This document shows positions 1 to 13,079 of a stretch of DNA of 59,000 nt, one piece after another. Origin of the DNA: Chrysomallon squamiferum. Its lineage: Eukaryota; Mollusca; Gastropoda; Neomphalida; Peltospiridae. The DNA is taken from NCBI GenBank assembly GCA_012295275.1, contig CM022671.1, forward strand, positions 32,188,427 through 32,247,426, written 5' to 3'. A program made the translations under genes and the position numbers. The notes beneath the pieces are model-generated. The model worked only from the letters and a program-made list of their open reading frames with translations. It had not been told where the DNA came from and made no database searches. Every line of letters starts with the position of its first letter. Position 1 is the first letter of the stretch.

Positions 1-929
1 CTCGAGATGAAAACCATAACAACTTCTAATATTTATAGTTGATGATGATATTTGCATTCGCCTCTTGAGAGATCACTCGTAGCTGTCTTATTCAGACTAT
101 TAGTTCCCACAAGTTGATATTTCTTACAATGAAACAAGCAGGCTTTATTTAAAGAGAAAATATTTTTTTAAAGAAATACTGGAAATAAGTCATATTTCTA
201 GGTTTCTTTTTTTTTTGTTGTTGTTTATTTTATTTTATTTTTATTTTTATTTTTTTTTGTATCTGGAATCAGTCATTTGATTTTATAATGATACTAAGGG
301 TTACTGTTACCAATATCAACAAGAAATCATTTACATACTCTGGCAGAAAATTGTTTGGCTACTTTCTGCAGAAACTTAGTGAACTATGACCTTTTATCAA
401 AGGCTGTGGTATGTGCTTCCTGTCAGTGGAATATAATAATAATAATAAAAATTATATAATTCTCTATATGGATAATATTTTTCAAAAGTTTCTTTAAATT
501 TTATTTTATACCTTTTTTTGGCATCATCATAAAATAAAAATTTTGCAACACATATATGTTGTTAGTATTGAAGTGTATTGAATTGTAGTGAATTATTTGT
601 TAATTTCATTCTGTTGCCTGGGCTGGAATTAATAATAGCCTAATATATACGTTCAGCATAATAGGTCTGATCTTGCAGCATATGTTTTCTAACGCATTTT
701 TTTCTATAGATTATTTGATAGCTTATTACATCCTGCAGCTAACTAAACAGTATAATGTACCTTGTTTAAATGGTGTAATAAAGCTTGTTTAACAGTTGTT
801 ATTGAACTACGCTGAAGTCACATATCTATTACCTGGGAAATTACCGTTTATCATCACAAAATATGTTTAATAAGGCAGCCAGCAAATTCTTCAGTGCTGT
901 GTAAACAAACATTTCAATTAAAAGATGTG

Positions 930-1420
930 TGTCAGAACTGATCTGCCTGTGGTTATGTTCCAGAATTCTCCAGTCTGATCATAGCATTCCTGGAAGATTT
1001 TCACATACACTTTCACAGAATCTGCAGAGAAATCTCAGATGGCAACCTACACGTGTTGAGAAAGTATAAATTATGTTTGTTATGAAGAACTCGAATCACC
1101 TGCTGTTTGTCAAAGAAATACCAGCAGGAACACCAGGATAACAAAGCTGATTTTGAGCTCAGTGGCGAGTTTGAGATAAAATATCATCACTGTTGTCTGC
1201 CACAGATACATATATAGACAGCGAGATGTTGTTTTATCATCTTTATCTGGCAAAGAACAACAAACAGTTTGCCCTCACTTTCCTGCTATCAGCAGAGAAG
1301 GTTCAATTCTTTACCCTATGTTGATTCAGTCGGGCTATCTGGGGTTCATCTTGATGAAGGAAATTATCTCTGTGATGGAAATGTGGCTGCTGCAGGGTTC
1401 TTCCACTTGTAGTTTAATAT
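930..1420. other. CNE-like block
   Basis: Balanced, high-complexity sequence in AT-rich intron, without homopolymers and with no convincing splice-bounded open frame. It contains an AGAACAACAAACAG stretch (two SOX-like AACAA cores) and GATAA/TTATC motifs. Enhancer or other regulatory function is inference from composition only. Confidence 0.35.
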
Positions 1421-2605
1421 TCATGATGTTTTTCTTATTTATTTACTCTTTTATTTCTTATTGAAAAAAAAATAATTAAAAATTACCTCCCACGATAATA
1501 TAATTTGTTACATGCATATCAGAATAATTTATCAATAGATGTCTGGTCCTGAATGTTTTATATTCATTGGGGTTTCTACTAATTTCCTTGCATAATATAT
1601 ATATTTTTTTTTTCCTTCTGATATTCAGTTCCTTTATTCTGATTCTTTGTTTCTATGTCTGTTTGTGGAGAGGGTATGAGTGTGGAATGTGAATGTTCTG
1701 TCTTTACTTAATTATTTAAAAAAAAAAATACAACAACATCACCAAACAAAGAAGAAGAAGACGACGAAAAACAAGTGTCGCATTGAATTAACATGTTGAA
1801 AATTGAAAATCATTATATAGATGTATTCACCACAACAGAAGAATCTTACATCAAAGTTAATTTGAAATTAATTTCAGGGTGATTTGTAATGTGAAGTCAT
1901 CAAACAGCCAGTGACATCATTAGTGAACTAACACAGAGGCAGACTGTGGTTACTGGTTAGTCATTAGGAAAGCAGTTTGCCAATGATGTGTATTAACAAG
2001 CAGTAATCATTACATTCTACAACAGACTGACGCTAGATTAGTGCTGCTACTTGCAGAAATCACCAGCCTTCCATTAATTGAACTTGACTGCAAAACTAAA
2101 TATATTGCACTCCCAGGATTTGGAAAAGAGAAAATGTTATAGATCCTTTTATTTTGTATAAATGTCTAACTGTTTTGAAACATGTCAGTAGCCACTGACA
2201 GTTAGAATGGCAGTGTGTCTTATACTTCATTAGTTATCTCCTGGTAGGAATTAGGCACAGGATGTGATCCAACTTTTAATGTGAAGACATAACCATTGTT
2301 CTGTTTTATAGATTACTTTTATTTAGTCATGTTACAGCTTTTCATTTTTTATCTGTTTTTTTGTTAAATTATTCCTTACCTTAATTATATTCTTAAATTA
2401 TAAGACGTACAGAATGAGGTTTAAAATTTATATTTTTGTAGTGAAAAGTAATTAAATTTGTATAGACAAACAATATAAATTTAACATTGGGTCATGGGAA
2501 AGGTTGCTAACTGAACTGTTAATGGTGTGATATTCAGGTGCAGGAATAATCACCAGCAGCAATTACAAGTCACTGTTGGGTATTGTACTCAATAATATAG
2601 GCTAA

Positions 2606-2661
2606 AATAAACAGTTTAAAAAAAAAAAAAAAAAAAAAAATAGTAAAATTTTTTTTTTTTA
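2606..2661. repeat. A23 tract followed by T-rich tract (hairpin-capable)
   Basis: A run of 23 A (2618-2640) follows an AATAAA hexamer at 2606-2611 and is followed within ten bases by a T run. The A and T runs could pair. The hexamer plus A run could be a retrocopy tail, but no upstream body is recognisable. Confidence 0.5.
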
Positions 2662-3443
2662 AAGTGTAAAATAATAATAATAAAAGGATCCATTGCGTTG
2701 GTCTTGACAAGTGGTGAATCACACCACTGAGTGCACGCAGGTACAGTTCAGTGGATTGAATGGCCTCTTGATAATGAGTTATAACATGTTAACAGCACTG
2801 GAGATCATAATGGGTCTATTTTTCAAATAATGACAGATGGGCTTCCAACACAAGATGGGTTGAAGAGTTTTCCCATGTTTTCACACAGAAATTTTCAATT
2901 TCTTCAGCACACAGACCTGTATGCATGCATATGTGTGCATACACATACATGAAAAGCTTTTTGATTTTACTATAATCAGTACATAGTTGTTGGGTTTTTG
3001 TCAGGGTTTTTTCTCTGTCTGTCTTGTTACAATTTTTTAAAAATTCATAAAGAGGGTGAACCAGGTTTTTATTTTATTACCTGATATATAATCAATCACT
3101 GATGTGTACTGAAGAATTGCTTCCCATTTTTTTCAAGTGGATGGAATTACAAAACAAAATCACTTGGGAACTGAAGATGACATATGGTCCTTAAAGATTT
3201 CTGCATGGTTTTCAGCACTGATGTTTATAGCAGTGATTAATATGATATGAATTACCAGCCTCTGCTTTGTGTATGTGTGTGTGAACGCATTAAATAAACT
3301 TAACAAGGCTGTCTTCTTTCTTCTTTGAAAAAAAAAAAAAAAAAATTTCTTCTGGGAGAAAAGTGAGATTACCATGTGTCAGCATCTACTGAGTACTGTT
3401 TAGGTGCTTTTGATATATTGAAGTGAGAGATAGAAATAATGAA

Positions 3444-3496
3444 CGAGTGAGTGTGAGTGAGTGAGTGAGAGTGTGTGTGTGTGTGTGTGTGTGTGT
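3444..3496. repeat. (GAGT)n/(GT)n microsatellite
   Basis: GAGT-type units pass into an uninterrupted GT run of about 13 repeats. This is an ordinary simple repeat that may be length-polymorphic. Confidence 0.85.
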
Positions 3497-4499
3497 CTTT
3501 TATTTGAAATCATAAGAAACAAAATTCACATATGAATCTATTTTAGAAAAGATAAGATGTAATTGCTTGCATATGTTTATGCCAAAACATATTTTTTAAT
3601 AACTGTTTTATTGTATTAAAAATTTCAGTTGGCTGTCACTAATTTTAACCCAGTAGGCTGGTTACAAAACATAGAAAAGATGCTTTGTTTTTCATGAGTT
3701 TTTGTTTTCACATATAATACACCAAATTACAGTACAGCTCAAAGATAATTATATGATCTGGGCGAACTCATCAGACACAAGACCATGAATAAATAATTTA
3801 AAAAAAATAAAAAACCTGTATAAATGATAGTCATTAAAATATACCACAAGTTTTTACAGTTTTTATTGTACCGATTTCCTATTGTTTGTCACTTTATAAA
3901 ACTGTGTGTGAAATTGATGAGGTCCATTGTGTAAATTAACAAAAGATTATTTTTATTTAGAAATTATTGTTTTTTAATTGTATATTTTTTGTTGTGTTGT
4001 TATTGTCAAAGGTAGAGTTTCACGTTAGTTTAAAAGGAAGCAAGAAATTTAATAGAAGGATAAATAAATTATATGTTACAGTTCACAACTTTTTATTTTA
4101 TTTTGCTTAAAAAGTAAAGTAATATTCTTGCACTGACAAATGAGTTTCTATAGACTTTTTTCTCCCATTTATTTGTTGATTATTTGAGTTTCTGAGCAAT
4201 AATGTCTTTGAAATGGGGGGGAAGGGAGAAAAAAAGAGCCATAACTTTGGACCAAATAATTTATGGGTAATCTAAAAGTAAATAAACATTTCCTCAGATG
4301 TTTTTTTCTTTTCTTTTTCTAACAAATATATAATCAGTAATCTGGCTAAATGACACCGTAAAAAATGTACAATTCCTTTTTTGTTCTGTTGTTTAAATTT
4401 GAAACCTTATTTAAAAAAAAATTCAGAAATGAAGAAGAAATAAAAAATATTTTAATTGCTTGTAAATCAAAGACAATCATTAAAAAGGGGAAATAAAAA

Positions 4500-5220
4500 T
4501 TTAAAGTAGAAACTACACCCTAAGCTGTTGCTTTGCACAAGCAGAGTGGTACTCTGGTGTAACATTAACTACTATCTGCGATTACAAACCAAACAAACTT
4601 CACTGGAGTGTCTTAATGCTCTAGGATATTGCTGTGAGTTGAGGTCCTTGAGCGGCAGTTATTAAGACAGATTTTGTCTCCCAGACGACACTCAAGTCTG
4701 ATAAGAATTCATGCTCTTCCTGCATATTAAACACAGTTTCCACCAGCCAGGCAAAGTAGTGGCTCTGAACAACAGGCAATTACAGGAGACAGGCCTTGTA
4801 TTAAGACTGTGTATCGATCCACAGTCCCAAACGGTGATTACTGGACCTCGCAACACACTATGCTTTTGATTGTACATACCCTGTGTGACACAGGTCCCTG
4901 CTCTTTGGTCTAACAACATTGTCAATCTGGCCAGCTGAGAGAGAGGCTTCCCTGGCTTTAGCGGGCAATAAAACCATTAAATCAGAGTTATCTTCATGGT
5001 GATGGCGCTATCTTGTTGGCAGAGGATTTTAGTCACTGCAGGTAGCCTTTGGAAACATTACACCAGTTAATATATCTGTGGGGATTTAGAGACCCAGAGG
5101 CAATATAATAAATTCAATTACTGTATTACTTGTAGCTGGAGTAATCTGAATGTGTTCTGGAAATTGATGTTGTTTATGATTCATTCACTGGATGGTTTGT
5201 GCAATTATCTTCCTTGGTAA
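4500..5220. other. CNE-like block with near-perfect 20-nt palindrome
   Basis: About 700 bases of balanced, non-repetitive sequence. It contains the palindrome ACTGTG-TATCGATC-CACAGT at 4806-4825 (one mismatched pair) and a GCAATAAAA motif at 4965-4973 that fits CDX/posterior HOX preference. It ends near a GTAAGT at 5216. An acceptor-like CAG lies at about 5037, but all frames between are stopped, so at most this could be a noncoding exon. Confidence 0.38.
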
Positions 5221-5820
5221 GTACCATGCATTTAGTTTTATTGTGATTTTATGGGTTTTATGTTCTGAAAAAATAGCGGCTTTAAACATCCTTTGAAAAC
5301 TGTAATGAAAACTATTACTGTTATTATGATTATTTATAGAAAAGAAAGATCCCGTTAATGTGAATTGCTTAAAAAAAATGTATATAAAAAAATATGTATA
5401 CGAACATTTATGGTGGTTGTTATTGCTTACAAAGAATATTAAATAACAGCAAAATGAAAAAAAGAATTTGAATACGGTTACGTAAATACATTATATGTCA
5501 GATGTCTAAGTGTTCAGAATAAATCATTGTGTGGCTCACTAGGGGAGCAGGTGCTTTGTTTCAGCTACATCAGAAAGAAATATCTTTACTGTTAGTTGCC
5601 CACAGCAGGTTTCTTTTTTTTTACCACATTACTCTTGTTCTTGACATTTTGATTGATTTATTTTAAACTGTATATATGATACAGATACTTTTTTATGTGT
5701 ATAAACATAACAAATGATTGTAATGATCATGAGAGGAGGTTTTGAATTGCAGATTATTTTTCATATGTGACATGTCTAGCAGTGACATATTACTGCTATA
5801 AAAAAGTACTGATATACACT

Positions 5821-5946
5821 CTCTCTCTGTGTATGTATGTATGTATGTATGTACATGTGTGTGTGTGTGTGTGCATGTTTGCATGCTTGTGTGCCTGTGT
5901 GTGTGCATGTTTGCATGCTTGTGTGCATGTGTGTGTGCATGTGTGT
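5821..5946. repeat. GTAT/GT microsatellite with 32-nt minisatellite units
   Basis: (GTAT)n passes to (GT)n, then to two near-identical 32-nt units starting with GTGCATGTTTGCATGC at 5871 and 5903, plus a partial third unit at 5935. Alternating purine-pyrimidine makes it Z-DNA-prone. Both strands translate into Cys/Val or His/Thr-rich low-complexity frames that are not genes. Confidence 0.85.
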
Positions 5947-7390
5947 TTTCATATAAAAGTTTAAAGCTGGGATCTGTATTGGTGTTGAATTTTTAGTTGG
6001 TTTTTTTATTATTATTGTTTCAACTAGTATTAACAGATGACAGATAAAAAAATATATTGTATACATTTTCCTTTTCACATGTATCATCCATTATAAAGCT
6101 AGAAAATCATTAGTTTTGAGTTGCTTTTCTGATCTTTCACAGAATATTCACAAATATTAGCTTGATACTGCTGAGTGTGGCAAGTATTAATTTTCATGTG
6201 ATCAGTCAATGTTGACAAATAAGTAATGAAAATGATGAAGTATAGTAGAAGCACATATTCTTTATCACATGTATCATTATTCACTTTTGACAAATAACAT
6301 CTACAAACATGATAAGTTATGAATTTTTTATTTTTTTTTTTTATTTTTTTTTAGTTAAGAGATGCACATTCTTTTTTTTTTTTTTTTACATATCAACCAT
6401 AACTGATAACTAACCTGAATCTAAATCATGAATCTGTATTATCTTAATGTGTATTTTTTTTTTTTTTTTTTTTTTTCATTTTTTAAATTTTTTTTTCTCG
6501 TAATTAACAAAAGTAATGCATTATTCTTTTTTTTTTTTTTTCTTTCTGTAAAGTATTGACCAACACAGAAAAAAATCTAATGAAAATCATGAACTGGGAA
6601 TAAGAGATAAAATTTGTATTCTTGTTGGGTTTTTGGTTGTTGTTTTTTTTTGATTTGTTGTATTTATCAGAAAGCTATGAATATGATGGGTTGGGTGTTT
6701 TGGCAATAAGTTAGAGAAAATAAAAAACAGAAATTGTTAATTCCTATAGCAGAAGCTTTAAGGAAATTCTTGACAGTTGTGTGTATACTTGTGTTCAAGT
6801 GGAAACAGCAGGAAACTGGCAAAAGCCTCTTGAAACTGGGTGCCAAATTTCTAACAGTTCATGTCAGATGAAGTGGGTCTTGATGTTCAGAAGCATTTAA
6901 ATGATGGATTCATTGGTGACTTTGCAATTACAGGCTACACTGTCCTTGTTATCACACAGGCTTTTTAAATTTAATTTTTTTTTTTTTTTTTTTTTTTGTA
7001 CACTGAAAGCTGGACCACCCATCTCTTTGTGTGTATGGCATAAACTGTTATAAACATGTGTTCTTTGGGAATATGCCCAATGGTGCCTAATGTCATTCTG
7101 TTGCATGTTTTATGTATCTTAATGGATTCTGGCTGGATTTGTTGAAATGAAATTGTCTGTTAGCCTGTCAAATGCATTCCCCGGTGAGATCTCTTTAAAT
7201 ATTGATGTAATTTATCAGCTTCAAATGGGCATTGTGATAGGCAGTTGTGTATATATATTGTATTTATGGTTTGATTTGTATTTCACTTCTCTCAGTGTTT
7301 TCCAAATTTAGATTTCACGTTTTTCTGTCAGTTGATGACAGTTGTTTACAAATGATTAATTCATGTCAGTTTACATTTTGTTATTCAAAT

Positions 7391-7428
7391 AATTTCAGTT
7401 AAACAATTTCAGTTAAATAATTTCAGTG
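7391..7428. repeat. Short tandem repeat, three units of about 15 nt
   Basis: AATTTCAGTTAAA-type units occur three times in a row with one or two substitutions. Confidence 0.7.
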
Positions 7429-8394
7429 AAAAAATATCATTTTACATAAATATACTATCATTTGCTAGTTTCAGTTATAATTGCATTTACAGTTGTTGGA
7501 AACATTTAACAAAAAATATTTGTTTGTTTGTTTATTTTTGTTTCATTAAAAAAATTGTTATTTTTAAATCTAATATTCTGTTTATAACATTAAACTCAGT
7601 ATTTTAATGATGTCACGGTTGGACCAGGTGTGACAGACAGATAGACAGATAGATAGGTTTGCTGAGGTTATTTGCTACTCTTATTAAAAACAAATTATTA
7701 TCTTTTTTGTTAAATCTGTTAAATGTTTAAAACAAAACAAAATACTAACAATACTGTTTTAATATGTTCAATAAACATTTAATTAATGTTTTAATCACTT
7801 TAAGATAATTACAGTTATAGTATTTATAATATTTTATAGTTAAATAAAGTATAATCTTTTTATCACTATACAGTTTTAGTACACTTTTTATGGAACTGTA
7901 TATAAAACTGTCATCAGAGCTTATTAACCTGTAGTTCATGCCAGGTGCATCTGCTTCCTCCACTACTGAGTAAAAAACAGGCCATGATGTGTACTTTACC
8001 CTTTGTGGAAAGTGATCTTGAAAGAGAGTTAATTGTAGACAAAATATATCTGTTAATTTAGAAATATGTCTCTTTTTTTTATGGATAAGATTTTTAAGGA
8101 AACTAGTGATTTTTAATATGTCTTCTGCATGGTTGTGTGTGTATGTGTCCATATATTTCAGTGTATTCTTTGTGTTGTTTTGACAACATTTCGGTTGTAA
8201 TTTTGTAATTATCTACATCGTTACTTATAAAGTCAGTGATTTAAACTTGCTAATGACATTTTTCTAACAGTCAATTTACCTCATACAGTTTAATCAACAA
8301 ACTAGAACATTTGTCTGCAATGATTGATTGGGAAATAATTTTTTTCTTCTTTCTTCCCTTTTTCTTTTTCTTCTCCTCTTCTCAAAAATAAAAG

Positions 8395-9000
8395 TCACAT
8401 CACTCCCATTTCATGCCATGTTAGTATTAGCCTGTAATATCATAATTAGCAATTTCCTGGCATCGATTCCTTAGAAAAAGAAAATCAATCTCCACCAGTG
8501 CCTGCTCCATTCATTTGAACCTTACGACAGCAACAACAGCATGCCTGCCATGGTTCTGCTCAGACTTATTATACACTCGGCAGCTGAAATCAATTCACTC
8601 ACCAGCTTTTTGAAATTCCATTCTTTGATCTTCTGCTTGGAATATCGATCACATTGCACGCAATAAAAACGAAGAATGCACTTAATTTGAAAAACCGTTC
8701 CCCCCACTCCTCGCCTGTATAAAATGATGAATGTTTATGAAGCACTAACCAGAATGCTTCGGTACATTTATTGGTGTTAAATAGTTTCCGTCAACTTCGC
8801 TCCCAGCTAGAAAGAGGAAATTAAGCAGGCATGCCAGCGAGCTGTTTGTGAAACCAACATTACAACCTTTTTGGACAATGGACTGATTGATCCATTATGA
8901 TTATTTTGAGCTCGAGAAAATTGATGTGCTCGACAAATTGACTGTTGGGTCTATAAAAGTCAATTTAGTTCACTTGCGGATTATTTGCATAAAATAAATT
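8395..9000. other. CNE-like block with octamer and CDX/HOX-type motifs
   Basis: Balanced, complex sequence bounded by pyrimidine-rich DNA on the left and a T tract on the right. It contains CTTTGATC (TCF/LEF-like), GCAATAAAA at 8660-8668 (CDX/posterior HOX-like) and ATTTGCAT at 8983-8990 (POU octamer). Frames through it are open by chance for up to about 60 codons but lack splice support. Confidence 0.4.
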
Positions 9001-9279
9001 GTGGAAATAGCAATTATTATAATTACTATTTTTTTTTTTTTTTTTTTTTTTTTGAATTAATGTTCTGTTTCCTTTTCAGTTTTTTTTTTTTTTTTTTTTT
9101 TATTAGTTGTTGTTATTTTAAATAATAAAATGTAGAAATGTGTATTTTAAAATGAGGTTAAAAAAAAGGAAAAAAAAAAAAAGATATTTAATCAATATTT
9201 TTCAATGCCAGGATATAATTATGTAATTAAAATAAAGCTTTAAATTCAACAGTTTATTATTTTTCTGCTAATCTTTTGA

Positions 9280-10200
9280 TCATAGTCTGTTATCAGATTG
9301 ATGAAATTACGCCAAGCAGATAGAGCTGGAATTAATCAGACACATTCAAAACAAATTGATTTTGTATTCCATTAACATAACTAGAACTGAAGGTCTGGTC
9401 ACATCCAAAATCAGCTAACACTGATTTCATTAATTCTTTATAGTCTGAATGTTCACCAGACCCTTTAAAATAACTCATGTGGAACATAAGGCTAAGGTCA
9501 GATGGACAGGATCAGTGGTCAGCTGTGAGGCGTGGCTATGATAAAATGGTTGAAAGCACCAAGGGTCACTAATTTCACACCTGCCAGTGTCCAAATTACC
9601 ACAGGTCATAACAGGAAAGTCGTTGCAATGTATTTATCTCAAGACTGCCTTCTGGGTCCTTGTGTTCTCTTGCATCACTTTGTCTTTTGACCCGGGGCAG
9701 CTTTTTAAGTAGAGCTGGGAATAGATTGCAGAGAGGAGTAGGAGGTCTGTGTTAAGGGCTTGATTAGTCATAAGTGCTTATTGTCACTCTTGCATGCCCC
9801 CAGAAGATCTTAATCAGAAACAACAATTTGAGTAAATTTGTCAGTGGAGAGGAAAGTCATCCCCTGACACAAAAGTGCCATCCATTTTATTCATTAGCAT
9901 GTAAGGTTAAGTCTTTTGGGAGGTTGTTGTGGAAATTACACCAATTGGCTAATCTTGGAAGTCGAATGAAAAATTAATCTTGCAAACATAACAAGGTTAC
10001 AGCGTGCTTTCTCGCCTGAGACTTGACAGCTTCTAAGCTTGGCTCTCTTCAATTACTCTTCTTTGTGTTGCAGCTATCTGGCAAATTAGGTCTGTTTGGA
10101 CAATGACAGACCTGTTGTAACAAGATGGTGTGAAACAATAATTTGTGCCAGCATGAGATCGCTGCTAATACAGAGCTCTGCCATCTGTGACACTGTCTAT
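9280..10200. other. CNE-like block
   Basis: About 900 bases of complex sequence with balanced composition, including several TAAT-core homeodomain-type sites near 9330 and 9430. No splice-bounded coding exon is visible. Regulatory function is inference. Confidence 0.35.
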
Positions 10201-10899
10201 TAGCTTTGTTGACTGTTTTTTTTCTCCTTATTATTAATTTTTTATTCTCTTTTCCATTTTCTGTTTTTTTTTTTTTTATGAATTTTTTTTCTTTGTTTAC
10301 TTTAATGATTGTTTTTATTCCTCTCTTGTTTTATTCATTTTTTGTATTTCTTTTGTTTTTGTTTTGTGTAATCTAGTATTAACACCATAGGTCACACTGA
10401 AAACTAGTTGTTTGTTCATATAAATAGTTGTGTCAATGACACTTAGGTTTTTATTATTATTATTTTATTTTATTTATTTATTTATTTATTTAATCTATTA
10501 ATTTCAGGATTCTGTCATCATCATCATCATTATTATTATTATTATTTTTTAACATTTATTGACTAACAACAGTACAAAATATATTTTAAAAAAAAGAAGA
10601 AAATTCATTAATATTTACAGAAATACTTTAAAAGATTATAAAATGTTAATATTATTTTGAAAGATTATAAAATTTGTCTTCTGTTTGTTTTTATTTTTTC
10701 AAACAGAGCAAACTGTTTCTTTTAAAAATTGTTCTTTTAAGAGATTATAATTGTCATATATAAAACCGGAAGTTATTTTAAAGTTCAAGATTATGAAGCT
10801 TATTGTGTATATTCTCTTCAGTAAACATTTACAAATAACTCAGACAACTCATGTTTAGGTTATCTTTTTATGATACAAGTCTTTTTTTTTTTTTTTTTT

Positions 10900-11480
10900 T
10901 TTTAAATTTATAAAAATGTTTTACGTCACAAACATCACATAGAATAATACTGCAGACAGCTTTAGAGATCAGAGTGTATTATAAACATAATCTTTTCATT
11001 AAAAACATTCCATGTACTTTTTTAAAGATGTACAGAGCAGCATTCTTGGTGGTTCCCCACATCCTAGTAATATCCTGTTTATAAACAGTTAAAAATTCCC
11101 TGTATTTATGTGGAAATGCTCTTGTAATACAACATAATACGATTACATGATAATTGTCAAAGCTTCATGGAGTCTCAGAAATCTTGTTTTATCTGTGTAG
11201 CCAGAGTTTGAAATCTTTGATCGGACTTCTAAACATGTAAGGCGTGATGACAACTTCACTTTGAAGCTTTCTTTGATCCATGTAACAATGGAACCGTGCT
11301 GCTCAATGTTGACTTGGGATTATCAGTCCCTGTCACAACGACGTTGTTGTCTGAGGGAACTCTTGTATGTTGTAGTGCAAGTGAAGCGTATACAGTGTTC
11401 TCACTTTGTTGACAGATTTCTCATGAACTTCCTACATTAAGATGGCAGTCAGCCTGTACTGGTAATATAATAAGCAAAAT
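10900..11480. other. CNE-like block (weaker)
   Basis: Non-repetitive sequence following a T tract (10883-10902). It is more AT-rich than the other blocks but without homopolymers. Nothing coding is seen. Confidence 0.22.
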
Positions 11481-12066
11481 CAAGTTTAGCTGAGCTTTAA
11501 GAAAACTTACCATTGATTTTACAGTCAATAATATGTTCATTTTAGCATATCCTGTGTGTGTATGTATTTTGTATTTTGTATATTATGTATGGTATAAATG
11601 TTTTGTATATGGATGTATAAATGAATATTCATGTATATGGGTATGGGTATAGGTGTATGTGGAAGTTTTGTAAATCCAAAGAATTATCTGTTTATTCGCT
11701 GGAAATTAATGCATCTCTAAGGAAGTCTGATGTTGTATTTTGCATTGGCAGTTTAACTCTAAGGATGAACTTAGTGCACTAAAGTGTGTTCTGACATAAA
11801 ACCAGCTGTCTTTACTGTGATTGTTTTCTGAATTACATCTGGCTACTGTATAAAATCCTCTAGACATTTTGATGATTTCATAGTATTATTTCAGTAAAGA
11901 ATTCTCACATTAATTTGTCATTAAATAAAAATTTATGTTTAGCAAAACATGTTGAAAAAAAATATTTTTCTCTTTCATGCTGATTTGTTCTCGCACACAC
12001 ACACATGCAAGCACTCATTCACTCTCACACAGATACATAACTCTTTCTATATTTCTCCGTCTCTCT

Positions 12067-12069
<3 letters not shown>

Positions 12070-12153
<84 letters not shown>

Positions 12154-12159
12154 CACACA
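12070..12159. repeat. Composite (CT)n(CA)n microsatellite
   Basis: About 24 CT repeats switch directly to about 14 CA repeats and then to CA/CTCACA variants. It gives rise to Ser-Leu and His-Thr low-complexity frames that are not genes. A second CT-to-CA composite is at 36159-36220. Confidence 0.9.
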
Positions 12160-12719
12160 AAAAGACACATAAAAAAACAATCTTTTTAACCCAAAACTGC
12201 TTGTTTTTTTATGATTGGTTCAGTTCTGAGTTATAAATTTCTCTTTCACTTCTTCCTAACTTTTTAATAGCTACTTAAAAAACATCATAAACATGACAAG
12301 TAAATGGAAGATATGACCTGTATGTAATGGCCATCTGGGAGGTGCAGGGTTGTGAAGTAGGAGATTAGCTACACACAACAGCAGTAAAAGTGTCCGGTGA
12401 ACTCTTCAGAGGTGGAACAGGTTTAAGATATTCAAGAGCAGGCCCAGTCACAAAGTCACAGTATTAGAAATAACAGCTGTTAGCAGCTTTAAACTACAGA
12501 ACGATTCATAGCTGGGAAGAACTACTGATTTGTAGATAATAATTATACTTTGACAGCTGGCTGCTTTTCAAGTGTTTGTAGTATGTTGGATATATTTAGT
12601 CTTAATGATATTTGAGAAGCTAATACATGTGAAAATGTATCTGGCAGATGGTAATTAGATATGACATAATTTGTAACTAAATATGTGATGGATATAGAGG
12701 GAGGAAAATAAAGAATTAA

Positions 12720-12721
12720 AA

Positions 12722-12776
<55 letters not shown>

Positions 12777-12842
12777 TTAGTAATGATAATAATAATCATC
12801 ATCACAACAAAAACAGCACTAACAACAACAATAATAATAATA
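12720..12842. repeat. (AAT)n microsatellite
   Basis: About 18 perfect AAT units (12723-12775) are followed by interrupted AAT/AAC units up to about 12842. Confidence 0.9.
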
Positions 12843-13079
12843 GTGATATTTGTCCCATTCCCTTAAAACATCAAAAACAATAGCTTTCCTGGTATTTTAT
12901 TTTATTTATATGATCTTAAATTCTTTCTGTAAAATATTTAATTTTTGAATTTGATTTACATAGTAAATGTCAGCAGTTAAATAAAAGAGAAATAAACAGT
13001 TTTAGTTTCAAATGAAAAAAATTAGAGAGAAAAACTACTTAAAGCTACACTGACAAATCAGTATTCCTTCAATAATGAT

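Noticed and set aside
2518-2640. Processed retrocopy ending in AATAAA plus A23.
   Set aside because: The upstream sequence shows no open frame, and no target-site duplication is visible.
5037-5215. CAG ... GTAAGT pair suggesting an exon.
   Set aside because: All three frames contain stops, so it could only be noncoding; there is no transcript evidence.
7745-8152. 135-codon minus-strand open frame, with a D-I-F-C-L-Q string slightly recalling retroelement endonucleases.
   Set aside because: The frame is AT-rich with Lys/Ile/Tyr/Asn-biased composition. The string is the only resemblance, no other endonuclease motifs follow, and there is no splice support.
11949-12236. Ser-Leu/His-Thr repeat frame.
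   Set aside because: It is a translation of the CT/CA microsatellite.
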